The notes beneath the pieces are model-generated. The model was not told the DNA's origin. It saw only the letters and a list, made by a program, of their open reading frames with translations, and made no database searches. A stretch of 64,000 nucleotides of DNA, taken from positions 13,231-77,230 of the forward strand of contig NZ_DATFIP010000014.1 of the NCBI RefSeq assembly GCF_035270045.1. The letters are read 5' to 3'. Origin of the DNA: Salibaculum sp035270045 (lineage in GTDB: Bacteria; Pseudomonadota; Alphaproteobacteria; Rhodobacterales; Rhodobacteraceae). Of the stretch, positions 51,914 through 60,740 are shown one piece after another (within the stretch, counting starts at the first letter, position 1; every line of letters begins with the position of its first letter). The translations under genes and the position numbers were made by a program.

Positions 51914-53868
51914 AGCGCGGACCGAAGGAAACCGAGACGAGCGCACGGCGCATTTCACGCCGCGCGCTGCTGCTTGGCGGAACCCAGCTGGGTGTCGCGG
52001 GCGTCCTCGGCTGGCGTATGCGCTCGCTCCAGGTGGACCAGGGCGATACCTACCGCAGCCTGGCCGAACGCAACCGCATCGACATCGAGCTTCTGCCCCC
52101 TGACCGCGGATTGATCTTCGATGTCAACGGGGTCGTGCTGGCCGAGAACGAACAGTTCTACAATATCACCATCACCCGCGAGGACGCGGGCGACGTGGAC
52201 ACTGTGCTGGCCAAGCTGGCCCGGCTGATCCCCGTGACCGAGGTTCAACTGGCACGCGCCCGCGAGGAACTGGGACAGGTGCGCGGAGACATCCCCGTCA
52301 CCGTGGCCGAGCGCGTGGCCTGGCCGCATGTCAGCCGCGTCGTCGTCAATGCCCCCGCGCTGCCGGGCGTCACCGCAGAGCTGGGCCTGAGCCGTCTCTA
52401 TCCGCAAGCCGAGGACATGGCCCATGTCGTGGGATATGTCGGCCCGGTCAGCGACTTCGACCTGAACCGGCTCGACGACCAGGACCCCCTGTTGCGCCTG
52501 CCACGGTTCCAGATCGGCAAGACCATGGTCGAGAACAAGCTCGAACGGGTGCTTCGCGGCAAGGCCGGCACGCTTGAGGTCGAGAAGAATGCCGCAGGCC
52601 GCGTCATGCGCGAACTCAACCGCACCGAGGGCGAGGCGGGCGCGGATGTGCAACTGACCGTAGACGCGCGATTGCAGAACTACGTGCAGTCCCGTCTGCG
52701 CGGCGCAAGCGCGGCGGCGGTGGTCATCGACCTCGAACAGGGCGATATCGCGGCCATCGGTTCGGCCCCCGCGTTCGATCCCAACATGTTCGTGCGCGGC
52801 ATCTCGCAGGCAGACTGGGACGCCTTGAACGAACGCGGCCAGGACCCGCGCAATCACCGCCGCCCGCTGGCAGCGAAAACGGTGCAAGGGGCCTATCCGC
52901 CGGGCTCGACCTTCAAGATGGTCGTGGCGCTGGCGGCATTGCAGGACGACGTGATCGACCCCGAGGAGACCGTGCGCTGCCTGGGGCACCTCGATGTCTC
53001 GGACGTGCGGTTCCATTGCTGGAAACGCGGCGGGCACGGCAACATGAACCTTCACGAGAGCCTCAAGCAGAGTTGTGATGTCTACTATTACGATATCTGC
53101 CAGCGCGTGGGCATCGACAAGATCGCCGCCATGGCCCGGCGCCTCGGCCTGGGCCAGCGCCACGAGCTGCCGATGTCCGCGATCACCCCGGGCATTGCCC
53201 CGGACAAGGAATGGAAGCGCACCCGGCGCGGCGAAAGCTGGCGCATCGGCGACACGGTCAACGCCTCGATCGGGCAGGGCTACGTGCTCGCCTCTCCCTT
53301 GCAGCTGGCGGTGATGACCGCGCGCATCGCCACCGGCCGGGCGATCACGCCGCGGCTGGTCCGCTCGATCGCCGGGGTGGAACAGCCTTCGGTGGGCGAT
53401 GAGTCTCTGGGACTGAACGAGAACCACCTGCGCCGCGTCCGTTCGGCGATGTACGACGTGTCGAACCACCGACGCGGGACAGCCTATAGCACCCGGATCG
53501 TGGCCGAGGACATGCGCCAGGCCGGCAAGACCGGCACCAGCCAGGTTCGACGCATTACCGCCGAGGAACGCGCTCGTGGCGTGTCGCGCAACGAGGATCT
53601 GCCCTGGTATCGCCGGGACCACGCGCTCTTCGTGTCCTTCGCCCCCTACGAGGACCCCAGGTACGCGGTTGCAGTGGTCGTGGAACACGGTGGGGGCGGA
53701 TCGGCCGTCGCCGCCCCGATCGCCCGCGACATCATGCTCCAGGCTCTGCATGGGGGCACGCCGCCGCTGTCGTCCTATCCAAGCGCGGACCACCGCCGTA
53801 TCGAGCAGCAGCAACGCGAGCTGGAGCTGCGCGACATCCGGCCCGGCCGCAGCGCGGACCGGGCCTGA
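51910..53868 (+). CDS. mrdA: Penicillin-binding protein 2 (elongasome transpeptidase)
   Basis: This 652-residue class B PBP cross-links lateral wall peptidoglycan with RodA. One N-terminal membrane helix is followed by the dimerisation domain and a transpeptidase domain with the nucleophile Ser333 in PPGSTFKM, SCD (an SxN variant, common in PBP2), and KTGTSQ. The start ATGA overlaps mreD. The C-terminal end is Arg/Gln-rich (IEQQQRELEL). Confidence 0.94.
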   Translation: MKRGPKETETSARRISRRALLLGGTQLGVAGVLGWRMRSLQVDQGDTYRSLAERNRIDIELLPPDRGLIFDVNGVVLAENEQFYNITITREDAGDVDTVLAKLARLIPVTEVQLARAREELGQVRGDIPVTVAERVAWPHVSRVVVNAPALPGVTAELGLSRLYPQAEDMAHVVGYVGPVSDFDLNRLDDQDPLLRLPRFQIGKTMVENKLERVLRGKAGTLEVEKNAAGRVMRELNRTEGEAGADVQLTVDARLQNYVQSRLRGASAAAVVIDLEQGDIAAIGSAPAFDPNMFVRGISQADWDALNERGQDPRNHRRPLAAKTVQGAYPPGSTFKMVVALAALQDDVIDPEETVRCLGHLDVSDVRFHCWKRGGHGNMNLHESLKQSCDVYYYDICQRVGIDKIAAMARRLGLGQRHELPMSAITPGIAPDKEWKRTRRGESWRIGDTVNASIGQGYVLASPLQLAVMTARIATGRAITPRLVRSIAGVEQPSVGDESLGLNENHLRRVRSAMYDVSNHRRGTAYSTRIVAEDMRQAGKTGTSQVRRITAEERARGVSRNEDLPWYRRDHALFVSFAPYEDPRYAVAVVVEHGGGGSAVAAPIARDIMLQALHGGTPPLSSYPSADHRRIEQQQRELELRDIRPGRSADRA

Positions 53869-53878
53869 GACGCGCGCC

Positions 53879-55018
53879 ATGAGCTATCTCGAATACCAAG
53901 TCAAATACGTCCCCACCGGGCTGCGCAAGCTGCTCTATCTCAATTGGCCGATCATCTTCCTCGTCTCGGCGGTCGGCGGCACGGGGTTCCTGATGCTCTA
54001 TTCCGTGGCCGGGGGCAGCATGGACCCCTGGGTCACTCCGCAGATGCAGCGTTTCGGTTTTGGCCTTGTCCTGATGATCGGGGTCGGCCTGGTGCCGATC
54101 TGGTTCTGGCGCAACATGGCGTTGGTCGCCTATGCTGTCTCGCTGATACTGCTGGGCCTGGTCGAGGTCGTCGGGGTCGAGCGCAACGGCTCGCAACGCT
54201 GGCTGGACCTTGGCCCGATGGACCTGCAACCCTCCGAGTTGATGAAGATCGCTCTGGTGATGCTGCTGGCCGCCTATTACGACTGGCTGCCCCTGAACAA
54301 GGTCAGCCGCCCGCTCTGGATCGCGATCCCGCTCATCCTGATCGCCATTCCCTCCGCGCTGATCCTGCGCCAGCCCGACCTGGGCACGACGCTTTTGCTG
54401 GTCATGGGCGGGGGCGCGGTGCTTTTCGTGGCCGGCGTTCACTGGGCCTATTTCGCCAGTGTCATCGCCGGGGGGGTGGGCCTTGTCACCGCGGTGCTTG
54501 TCTCGCGCGGGACATCCTGGCAGTTGCTCAAGGACTACCAGTTCGCCAGGATCGACACATTTCTCGATCCGAGCAGGGACCCCCTGGGGGCAGGCTATCA
54601 CATCATGCAGGCCAAGATCGCGCTGGGATCGGGTGGCTGGACCGGGCGCGGCTACATGCAGGGCACACAAAGCCGCCTGAACTTCCTGCCCGAGAAACAT
54701 ACCGATTTCATCTTCACGACCCTGGCCGAGGAATTCGGCTTTCTCGGCGCCTCGACGCTGCTGGTGCTCTACGCGCTCATCATCCTGTTCTGCATTGCCT
54801 CGGCCCTGACCAACAAGGACCGCTTCGCCGCGTTGCTGACGCTGGGCGTGGCCGTCACCTTCTTTCTCTATTTCGCGGTCAACATGGCCATGGTCACCGG
54901 CCTGGCACCGGTGGTGGGGGTGCCCTTGCCGCTGGTCAGCTATGGCGGATCGGCGATGCTGGTGCTGATGATCGGTTTCGGCCTGGTGCAGTCGGCCCAT
55001 GTCCACAAACCGAGGTAG
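53879..55018 (+). CDS. rodA: Peptidoglycan glycosyltransferase RodA
   Basis: This 379-residue SEDS protein has about ten helices and the signatures GSQRWLDLGPMDLQPSELMK, RQPDLGTT, the GSGGWTGRGYMQGTQSRLNFLPEKHTDFIF loop, and VPLPLVSYGGSAMLVLM. It polymerises glycan strands with PBP2. It lies 10 bases after the PBP2 gene, and the next gene begins 3 bases after its stop, so one long transcript is likely. Confidence 0.95.
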   Translation: MSYLEYQVKYVPTGLRKLLYLNWPIIFLVSAVGGTGFLMLYSVAGGSMDPWVTPQMQRFGFGLVLMIGVGLVPIWFWRNMALVAYAVSLILLGLVEVVGVERNGSQRWLDLGPMDLQPSELMKIALVMLLAAYYDWLPLNKVSRPLWIAIPLILIAIPSALILRQPDLGTTLLLVMGGGAVLFVAGVHWAYFASVIAGGVGLVTAVLVSRGTSWQLLKDYQFARIDTFLDPSRDPLGAGYHIMQAKIALGSGGWTGRGYMQGTQSRLNFLPEKHTDFIFTTLAEEFGFLGASTLLVLYALIILFCIASALTNKDRFAALLTLGVAVTFFLYFAVNMAMVTGLAPVVGVPLPLVSYGGSAMLVLMIGFGLVQSAHVHKPR

Positions 55019-55021
55019 CCC

Positions 55022-55948
55022 ATGATCCGTGTGCTTTTCGCTGCCGGGGCCAAGTGCTGGTCCGAGTATGAACTGGTTTTGCCCGAGGCCCTGGAGGCCA
55101 AGGGACTGACAGTCGACCTGTCCCGCGACCACGCCCCCGGGACGGTCGACTACATCGTGACAGCCCCAAACGGGGATGTTCAGGACTATCGCCCCTACAG
55201 GTGCTGCAAGTTGGTCCAGAACATCTGGGCCGGGGTCGAGAACCTGACCGACAATCCCACCCTCACCCAGCCCCTGGCGCGCATGGTCGATCCAGGTTTG
55301 ACCCGGGGCATGGTCGAATGGGTCACCGGCCATGTCCTGCGCCATCATCTCGGCATGGACAGGCACATCCTGGGCCAGGATGGCATCTGGCGCAGCGAGA
55401 TCCCGCCGCTGGCTGCAGACCGGCCCGTGACAGTGCTGGGCCTGGGCGCGCTCGGGTCGGCCTGTGCGACGACCCTGTCCGACCTTGGCTTCCCTGTGCG
55501 CGGCTGGGCGCGGCGCGACAAGGAGATCCCCGGAGTCGAGGTCTTCTCGGGGCACGACGGTCTTGACGCGGTGCTGCGCGATGCACAGATCGTCGTCCTG
55601 CTGGTGCCCCTGACCGCGCTGACGCGGCACCTCTTGAACGCCGAGCGGCTGGCCCTGCTGAAACGGAACACGATAATCCTGAACCCCGGACGCGGCCCGC
55701 TGATCGACGACGGGGCATTGATCGCGGCGCTGGACAGCCATCTAGGGCACGCCACGCTTGATGTCTTCGAGACCGAGCCCCTGCCCGCCGACCACCCCTT
55801 CTGGGCGCACCCGAAGGTCACCGTGACCCCCCATATCGCCTCGGCCACCCGGCCCGCGACCGCCGCGACGGTCATCGCCGAGAACATCCGACGTGGAGAG
55901 GCCGGGCAGCCTTTCCAGCACCTTGTAGACCGCGAACGCGGCTACTGA
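55022..55948 (+). CDS. ghrA: Glyoxylate/hydroxypyruvate reductase A-like dehydrogenase
   Basis: This 308-residue D-2-hydroxyacid dehydrogenase has the NAD(P) loop VLGLGALGSA, NPGRGPLIDD with the catalytic-Arg region and TPHIAS with the catalytic His. The short length and DLSRDHAPGTVDYIVTAP start fit the GhrA subgroup, which reduces glyoxylate and hydroxypyruvate. It is coupled in position to the mre-rod operon but has no known link to cell shape. Confidence 0.85.
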   Translation: MIRVLFAAGAKCWSEYELVLPEALEAKGLTVDLSRDHAPGTVDYIVTAPNGDVQDYRPYRCCKLVQNIWAGVENLTDNPTLTQPLARMVDPGLTRGMVEWVTGHVLRHHLGMDRHILGQDGIWRSEIPPLAADRPVTVLGLGALGSACATTLSDLGFPVRGWARRDKEIPGVEVFSGHDGLDAVLRDAQIVVLLVPLTALTRHLLNAERLALLKRNTIILNPGRGPLIDDGALIAALDSHLGHATLDVFETEPLPADHPFWAHPKVTVTPHIASATRPATAATVIAENIRRGEAGQPFQHLVDRERGY

Positions 55949-55978
55949 TCAGCAACGTGGCGCAACAGCACCGACAGA

Positions 55979-56767
55979 TCAGCGCAGTTTCGGCGGCTTG
56001 TCAGGGTCCATGCCGGGATCGGCCCCCGGCACCGGGCGCGCCTCGGGCTGCGGCAGGTCGAAGCGCAAGCCGACCCGCGCAATGCGCGCCGCCATGTCCG
56101 AGCCTGCCGCCAGGTGGGTGACGTCGAGTCCACTTTCCGCCAGCCCCGAAAAGGTGAGCGCCTCGCCAACAGCCCGGGCCAACGCAGCCTCGGCGCCCGG
56201 CGCCGTGCCGACCAAGGCCAGCAGGAGGCCCCGCGCGCCATCCTCTTGCACCGCGCCTGCCAAGTAGGCGCATTCGGCCAGGCCCGCGGCCCGCGCGAGC
56301 TTGCGATCAAGCGCCTGCAACAGACCCTCTGGCAGATCCGGGGGGGGCGTCAGTTCACGCAGCCGCGCCTCGACTTCGGTCGGGGCCGCATCCAGCGTGC
56401 GCGCCAGCCAGTCCACCGCTTCGGGCCCGATCAGCATTGCCGAGGGCGCGACCTCGAGGTTCAGCGCAAGCCCGGTTTCCTGCCCTGCGAGCATCATGGC
56501 CAGGTCGCGACCGGACAGGGTCGCGTAGGGCGCCGGGCCTCGCGCAAAGGACGAGAGCCGCTCGATCCGGTCGAAGACCATCACATGGGCCTGACCTTCG
56601 ACCTCGACAACCTCGGGCGAGACGGCATCCTGCGCGGCCTCTTCGCGCAAGAGCACGAAGACCTCGCCGTCCGCCAGCCGCTCGTAGAACCGCAGCCGGG
56701 CCAGGTCGTCCTCGGGGGCGGCTTGCATCGCCGCGTGGGCCCTGTCGATCTCGGTCGTCTCGTCCAT
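55979..56767 (-). CDS. SseB-like protein
   Basis: This 262-residue soluble protein starts MDETTEIDRAHAAMQAAPEDDLARLRFYERLADGE, then VFDRIERLSSFARGPAPYATLSGRDLAMML, the pattern of the SseB N-terminal family, with a C-terminal domain containing VGTAPGAEAALARAVGEAL. The family includes enhanced-serine-sensitivity proteins of unclear biochemistry. GAGAGGATTGCC precedes the ATG. It converges on ghrA and is divergent from the capsule genes. Confidence 0.7.
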   Translation of the reverse strand: MDETTEIDRAHAAMQAAPEDDLARLRFYERLADGEVFVLLREEAAQDAVSPEVVEVEGQAHVMVFDRIERLSSFARGPAPYATLSGRDLAMMLAGQETGLALNLEVAPSAMLIGPEAVDWLARTLDAAPTEVEARLRELTPPPDLPEGLLQALDRKLARAAGLAECAYLAGAVQEDGARGLLLALVGTAPGAEAALARAVGEALTFSGLAESGLDVTHLAAGSDMAARIARVGLRFDLPQPEARPVPGADPGMDPDKPPKLR

Positions 56768-56867
56768 GGCAATCCTCTCTTCGGTCGGCGGTACTGGCGC
56801 AGGGCATCGCTGGCAAGCAGAAGACCTCATGCGGATTGCCGCCGGGGCCACGCCCCACAGCGGCAAG

Positions 56868-56987
56868 CAGTGTCATTCACATCACCGATCCGACATATTA
56901 TCGCCAGATTGTCCAATTATCGAGAACAATGCAAAATAACAGGCAAGCGTGGATCGTCGCGCCCATGTCACAGTTAACGAGGCGTCG
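56868..56987 (+). promoter_or_regulatory. AT-rich promoter region of the capsule genes with direct repeat
   Basis: From about 56880 the base composition drops sharply below its surroundings. ATTATCG occurs at 56897-56903 and again at 56916-56922, 19 bases apart (about two helical turns), and ATTGT and ACAAT form a small inverted repeat around the second copy. This is a plausible activator or silencer site for kpsT; no regulator is identified. Confidence 0.4.
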
Positions 56988-57647
56988 ATGCTGGAATTCG
57001 ACAATGTCAGCAAGTCCTTCTGGACCGGCACACAGCGCAAGGTCATCCTGGACCGGGCCTCGTTCCGGGTCGAGTTGGGCCGTTCTCTCGGCATTCTCGC
57101 CCCCAACGGCACCGGCAAGACCACGGTGATCAACATGATGGCCGGGCTGGAAAAACCCGACGAAGGCGAGGTGCGCCGCAACTGCCGAATTTCCTTTCCC
57201 CTGGGGTTCATGGGCGGTGTCGTGGGGCGCCACACCGCGCGCGAGAACGCCCGCTACATTGCCCGGCTCTACGGCCTGGACCCGGACTATATCGAGGCCT
57301 TCACCCGCTGGCTGGCCGGGATCGAGGAATACTACGACATGCCCGTGGGCACCTATTCCTCGGGGATGAAGGCCCGTTTCACATTTTCGCTGATGCTTGC
57401 GCTCGATTTCGATATATACCTCATCGACGAGGGGATGCCCCAGTCGACCGATGCGGAATTCAACCGCAAGGCCGGCGAGATTCTCAGGGAGCGGCTGGCC
57501 ACCACGACCGTGGTCATCGTCTCTCACCAGCCCGAAACGCTGGAAAAATTCGCAAGCTCAGCGGCAGTCTTGCGCGATGGCCGCTTGCAGATGTTCGACA
57601 CCCTGGAAGAGGCGAAGCAGCTTTATGACTACCAAGCCCAAAGCTAG
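56988..57647 (+). CDS. kpsT: Capsule polysaccharide export ATPase, KpsT type
   Basis: This 219-residue ABC ATPase has MLEFDNVSKSFWT, Walker A APNGTGKTTV, the YSSGMKARFTFSLML signature variant and DEGMPQSTD in place of the usual DEPT, all as in KpsT/Wzt-like exporters. It powers export of group 2 type capsule. No kpsM permease gene is in this window. It overlaps kpsE by 23 bases. Confidence 0.88.
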   Translation: MLEFDNVSKSFWTGTQRKVILDRASFRVELGRSLGILAPNGTGKTTVINMMAGLEKPDEGEVRRNCRISFPLGFMGGVVGRHTARENARYIARLYGLDPDYIEAFTRWLAGIEEYYDMPVGTYSSGMKARFTFSLMLALDFDIYLIDEGMPQSTDAEFNRKAGEILRERLATTTVVIVSHQPETLEKFASSAAVLRDGRLQMFDTLEEAKQLYDYQAQS

Positions 57648-59319
57648 GAAATATCGCATCCGGCGCAACGCCACACTCGCTTCTCAGGCGCAGCCGGACA
57701 CCGCGCAAGAGAGCGCCGCGCCGCAACCGGACCCCGGCCGTGTCGTGCGCCACGACCCCAACCCGGCCCCGGCCGCCAACGCCAATGTCACCAGCCCCGA
57801 TGGCGTCGCCGCCGAAACCGAGATGCAAGCGATCCGGCAGGAGGGGCTCACCGGCCGCCAGTTGCGCATGGCCAGGCGCGTGGCCCACAAGCACGGGCTC
57901 GCCGTGACATCGGATTTCGACGCGGTCCGGCAGCTGCGAAAGCGCGGCATCGACCCGTTCCAGCGCAATAATGTCCTCGAACTCGTCACACCGGGAAAAA
58001 AGCAGACCGACACCGGAGCAGGCGAAGTGGTGGCCAGTGCCGGGCAGGCAGGCAGGGGCGCCAACGACCAGGGAACCGGCCAGGCGCGGGACCGGGTGCA
58101 ATTGCCGCAGACCGTCGTGCACAAGCCCAACCTCCCCTCGACCGAGCAGACCGCGCCCTCGGGGATGAACCAGCGCGCCGGCGAAATCCGGGCGATGCAA
58201 CGCGATATTGCCAAGCGACGTCGCCGCAAGCTCGTTGCGCTCTTTGCAAGGTTGACCGCCTTCGTATTCCTGCCGACCTTCGCCATGGGCTGGTATTTCT
58301 TCGTGATCGCGACGCCGATGTACGCGACCAACTCGGAATTCGTCATCCAGCAGGCCGAGGCCCAGGGCAGCTCGGGCTTCGGCGGGCTGTTCCAGGGCAC
58401 CGGGCTTGCCACCCAGTCCGAGGCTGTCAACGCCCAGGCCTTTTTGACCTCGCGCGAGGCCATGCTGCGCCTGACCGAGGATCACGGGTTCAAGGCACAT
58501 TTCCAGACCCCCGAGATCGACGCGATCCAGCGGCTGGAGCCGGATGCCACGAACGAGGACGCCTACGGTCTCTACCAGGACCACGTGCAGGTCGGATACG
58601 ACCCCACCGAGGGCGTCGTGAAAATGGAAGTGATCGCCGCCGACCCGGCGAAAAGTCAGGAATTCTCCGAGGCGCTGATCCGCTACACCGAGGAACGTGT
58701 CGATGACCTGACCCAGCGCATGCGCCAGGACCAGATGGCCGACGCCACCACCAATTACCAGACCGCAGAGGCGGCACGGCAGGAAGCCCTGAGCGACCTG
58801 ACACGCATCCAGCGCGACGCCGAGGTCGTGGACCCCGCCAGCGCCGTATCCGCCCTGCAGCAGCGCATCAGCGCGCTTGAGATGCGGCTGGACGAGAAGA
58901 GGATCGAACTGGCCAGCCTGCAATCCAATGCGCGTCCGAACCAGGCACGGGTCTCGGCCGTGCAGGGCGAGATCGACCGGATCGGCGACCAGATCGACGA
59001 TTTGCGCGGTCAGCTCTCCGAGGGCAGCAACGGCGGCCCCAGCCAGGCCGAGGTCGTGGCCAAGCTGCGCGAAGCCGAGGAGAACTACGCCTTCGCAATT
59101 GAGCGCGTCACCGCCGCCCAGGCGGCGATGGACCAGGCGCGCATCGAAGCCAACCGCCAGGTGCGCTTCCTGTCGGTGTCGGTCGCCCCCGTCGCACCGG
59201 ACGAACCAACCTATCCCCGCGCCTTCGAGAACACGCTGTTGTCCTTGCTGATCTTCTCGGGCATCTACCTGATGATTTCGCTTACCGCCTCTATCCTGCG
59301 TGAACAGGTCAGCTCATGA
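57625..59319 (+). CDS. kpsE: Capsule export inner-membrane protein, KpsE type
   Basis: This 564-residue protein has membrane helices at about 204-228 and 537-558 enclosing a periplasmic domain with coiled coils (about 340-520; ISALEMRLDEKRIELASLQS and following), the KpsE/BexC co-polymerase arrangement. It links the inner-membrane exporter to the outer-membrane pore. Unusually, about 200 residues of low-complexity, charged sequence precede the first helix; the family usually has a much shorter N-terminal tail. ATGA overlap with kdsA. Confidence 0.87.
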   Translation: MTTKPKARKYRIRRNATLASQAQPDTAQESAAPQPDPGRVVRHDPNPAPAANANVTSPDGVAAETEMQAIRQEGLTGRQLRMARRVAHKHGLAVTSDFDAVRQLRKRGIDPFQRNNVLELVTPGKKQTDTGAGEVVASAGQAGRGANDQGTGQARDRVQLPQTVVHKPNLPSTEQTAPSGMNQRAGEIRAMQRDIAKRRRRKLVALFARLTAFVFLPTFAMGWYFFVIATPMYATNSEFVIQQAEAQGSSGFGGLFQGTGLATQSEAVNAQAFLTSREAMLRLTEDHGFKAHFQTPEIDAIQRLEPDATNEDAYGLYQDHVQVGYDPTEGVVKMEVIAADPAKSQEFSEALIRYTEERVDDLTQRMRQDQMADATTNYQTAEAARQEALSDLTRIQRDAEVVDPASAVSALQQRISALEMRLDEKRIELASLQSNARPNQARVSAVQGEIDRIGDQIDDLRGQLSEGSNGGPSQAEVVAKLREAEENYAFAIERVTAAQAAMDQARIEANRQVRFLSVSVAPVAPDEPTYPRAFENTLLSLLIFSGIYLMISLTASILREQVSS

Positions 59320-60152
59320 TGCAAGATATCTCCATTGGGGCCCTGACGGTTTCCAACGACCGTCCGTTGACGGTGATCGCGGGGCCGTGCCAGCTGGAAA
59401 GCGAGGCGCATGCCCTCATGATTGCCGAGACAATGGCCTCGGTTTGCGATCGGCATGGCGCGCAGTTTGTTTTCAAGGGCAGCTACGACAAGGCCAACCG
59501 CACCTCGCTGGGCGGCAAGCGGGGCCTGGGCATGGACGAGGGCCTGCGCGTACTTCAGGCGGTCAAGGATGGCATCGGCTGTCCTGTCCTGACCGATGTT
59601 CATGGCCCTGACCAGTGCGCAAAGGTCGCCACTGTCGTGGACGTTCTGCAAATCCCCGCTTTCCTGTGCCGCCAGACCGACCTCTTGCTGGCCGCAGGCG
59701 AGACCGGGGCGGTGATCAACGTCAAGAAGGGCCAGTTCCTGGCGCCCTGGGACATGCCCAACGTCATTGCAAAGGTCGAAAGCACCGGGAACCAGAGGCT
59801 CCTTCTGACCGAGCGTGGCACCTCGTTCGGCTACAACACCCTGGTGGCCGACATGCGGGCCCTGCCCAGGATGGCAGCCACCGGCTACCCGGTGGTCATG
59901 GATGCGACCCACTCGGTGCAGCAGCCGGGCGGCCAGGGCGGCAGCAGCGGCGGCCAGCGCGAATTCGCCCCCGTGATGGCCCGGGCCGCGGTCAGCCTGG
60001 GCGTGGCGGGCGTGTTCATCGAAACGCACGAAGATCCGGACACGGCCCCGTCGGACGGGCCGAACATGATTCCGCTGGACAGGATGGAAGCGCTTGTCGG
60101 ATCGCTCATGCGCTTCGACGCACTGGCCAAGCGGGACCCGGTCCGGCTGTAA
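59316..60152 (+). CDS. kdsA: 3-deoxy-8-phosphooctulonate synthase (Kdo-8-P synthase)
   Basis: This 278-residue TIM-barrel enzyme joins PEP and arabinose 5-phosphate to make Kdo 8-phosphate. AGPCQLES, FKGSYDKANRTS, TDVHGPDQC, and DATHSVQQPG are family signatures. Kdo is both an LPS core sugar and the linker of group 2 type capsules, so its ATGA overlap with kpsE makes a role in capsule linker supply likely. Confidence 0.95.
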   Translation: MMQDISIGALTVSNDRPLTVIAGPCQLESEAHALMIAETMASVCDRHGAQFVFKGSYDKANRTSLGGKRGLGMDEGLRVLQAVKDGIGCPVLTDVHGPDQCAKVATVVDVLQIPAFLCRQTDLLLAAGETGAVINVKKGQFLAPWDMPNVIAKVESTGNQRLLLTERGTSFGYNTLVADMRALPRMAATGYPVVMDATHSVQQPGGQGGSSGGQREFAPVMARAAVSLGVAGVFIETHEDPDTAPSDGPNMIPLDRMEALVGSLMRFDALAKRDPVRL

Positions 60153-60295
60153 CGGCACCGCACATATGCCCTGCCGATGCCACCCGAAGGAGTGGTCCGG
60201 CGGGCGCCAGGGCAGACACCACGAAAGAATAGGCCAGATCAGGACATTCGGGGCTTGATCACCCGCGGTCTTCGGCGTATCACCCGCACCGCTGC

Positions 60296-60370
60296 TGGGG
60301 TGTAGCCAAGTGGTAAGGCAGCAGTTTTTGGTACTGTGTATCGTAGGTTCGAATCCTACCACCCCAGCCA
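60296..60370 (+). tRNA. tRNA-Gln (anticodon TTG)
   Basis: The cloverleaf can be read directly: acceptor stem TGGGGTG (60296-60302) with CACCCCA (60360-60366), D arm GCC..GGC, anticodon arm CAGTTTTTGGTACTG with TTG, T arm GTAGG-TTCGAAT-CCTAC, discriminator G and encoded CCA at 60368-60370. It reads CAA and possibly CAG codons. A T-run (AGTTTTTGACC) follows shortly after. Confidence 0.95.
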
Positions 60371-60740
60371 GATCTTCCTCAAGTTTTTGACCTTCAACGT
60401 GGTCATGTGGGCCCGCCCGCATTTGCCCCCGCTTTCGTGCAACTATCACAGATGGGGGCAACACACGCCTGCAGCACGCAGCCCTGTCGGAAGGTCCCGG
60501 GGGCGCGGATTTTTTCCTGTCTAAGCGGTCCCGAAAAGGGGCTGACCATCGGAGCAACTACACCTGTAACCCGGCGCGGTGTCAGCTGCGTCTGGCGACG
60601 CCGCATCCCGGTAACGGGGGCTGCAGGCCGAAACGGGCTGGTTTTCCGAAAAAAGAGCGGAGCGATGATCCCGGTTTCCTTGGTCACCCGGCACATGTCC
60701 GCCGACTCAAGCCGGGCACCGCGTTCATGGCGCGGGCATG
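60371..60740. other. Intergenic region after tRNA-Gln with no supportable gene
   Basis: These 370 bases between the tRNA and the convergent XdhC-family gene contain short open frames in several phases, but none has a believable composition or motif. GGATTTTTTCC near 60517 is a T-run without a matching stem. tRNA 3' ends are common integration sites, but no phage or integrase sequence is seen here. Confidence 0.5.
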
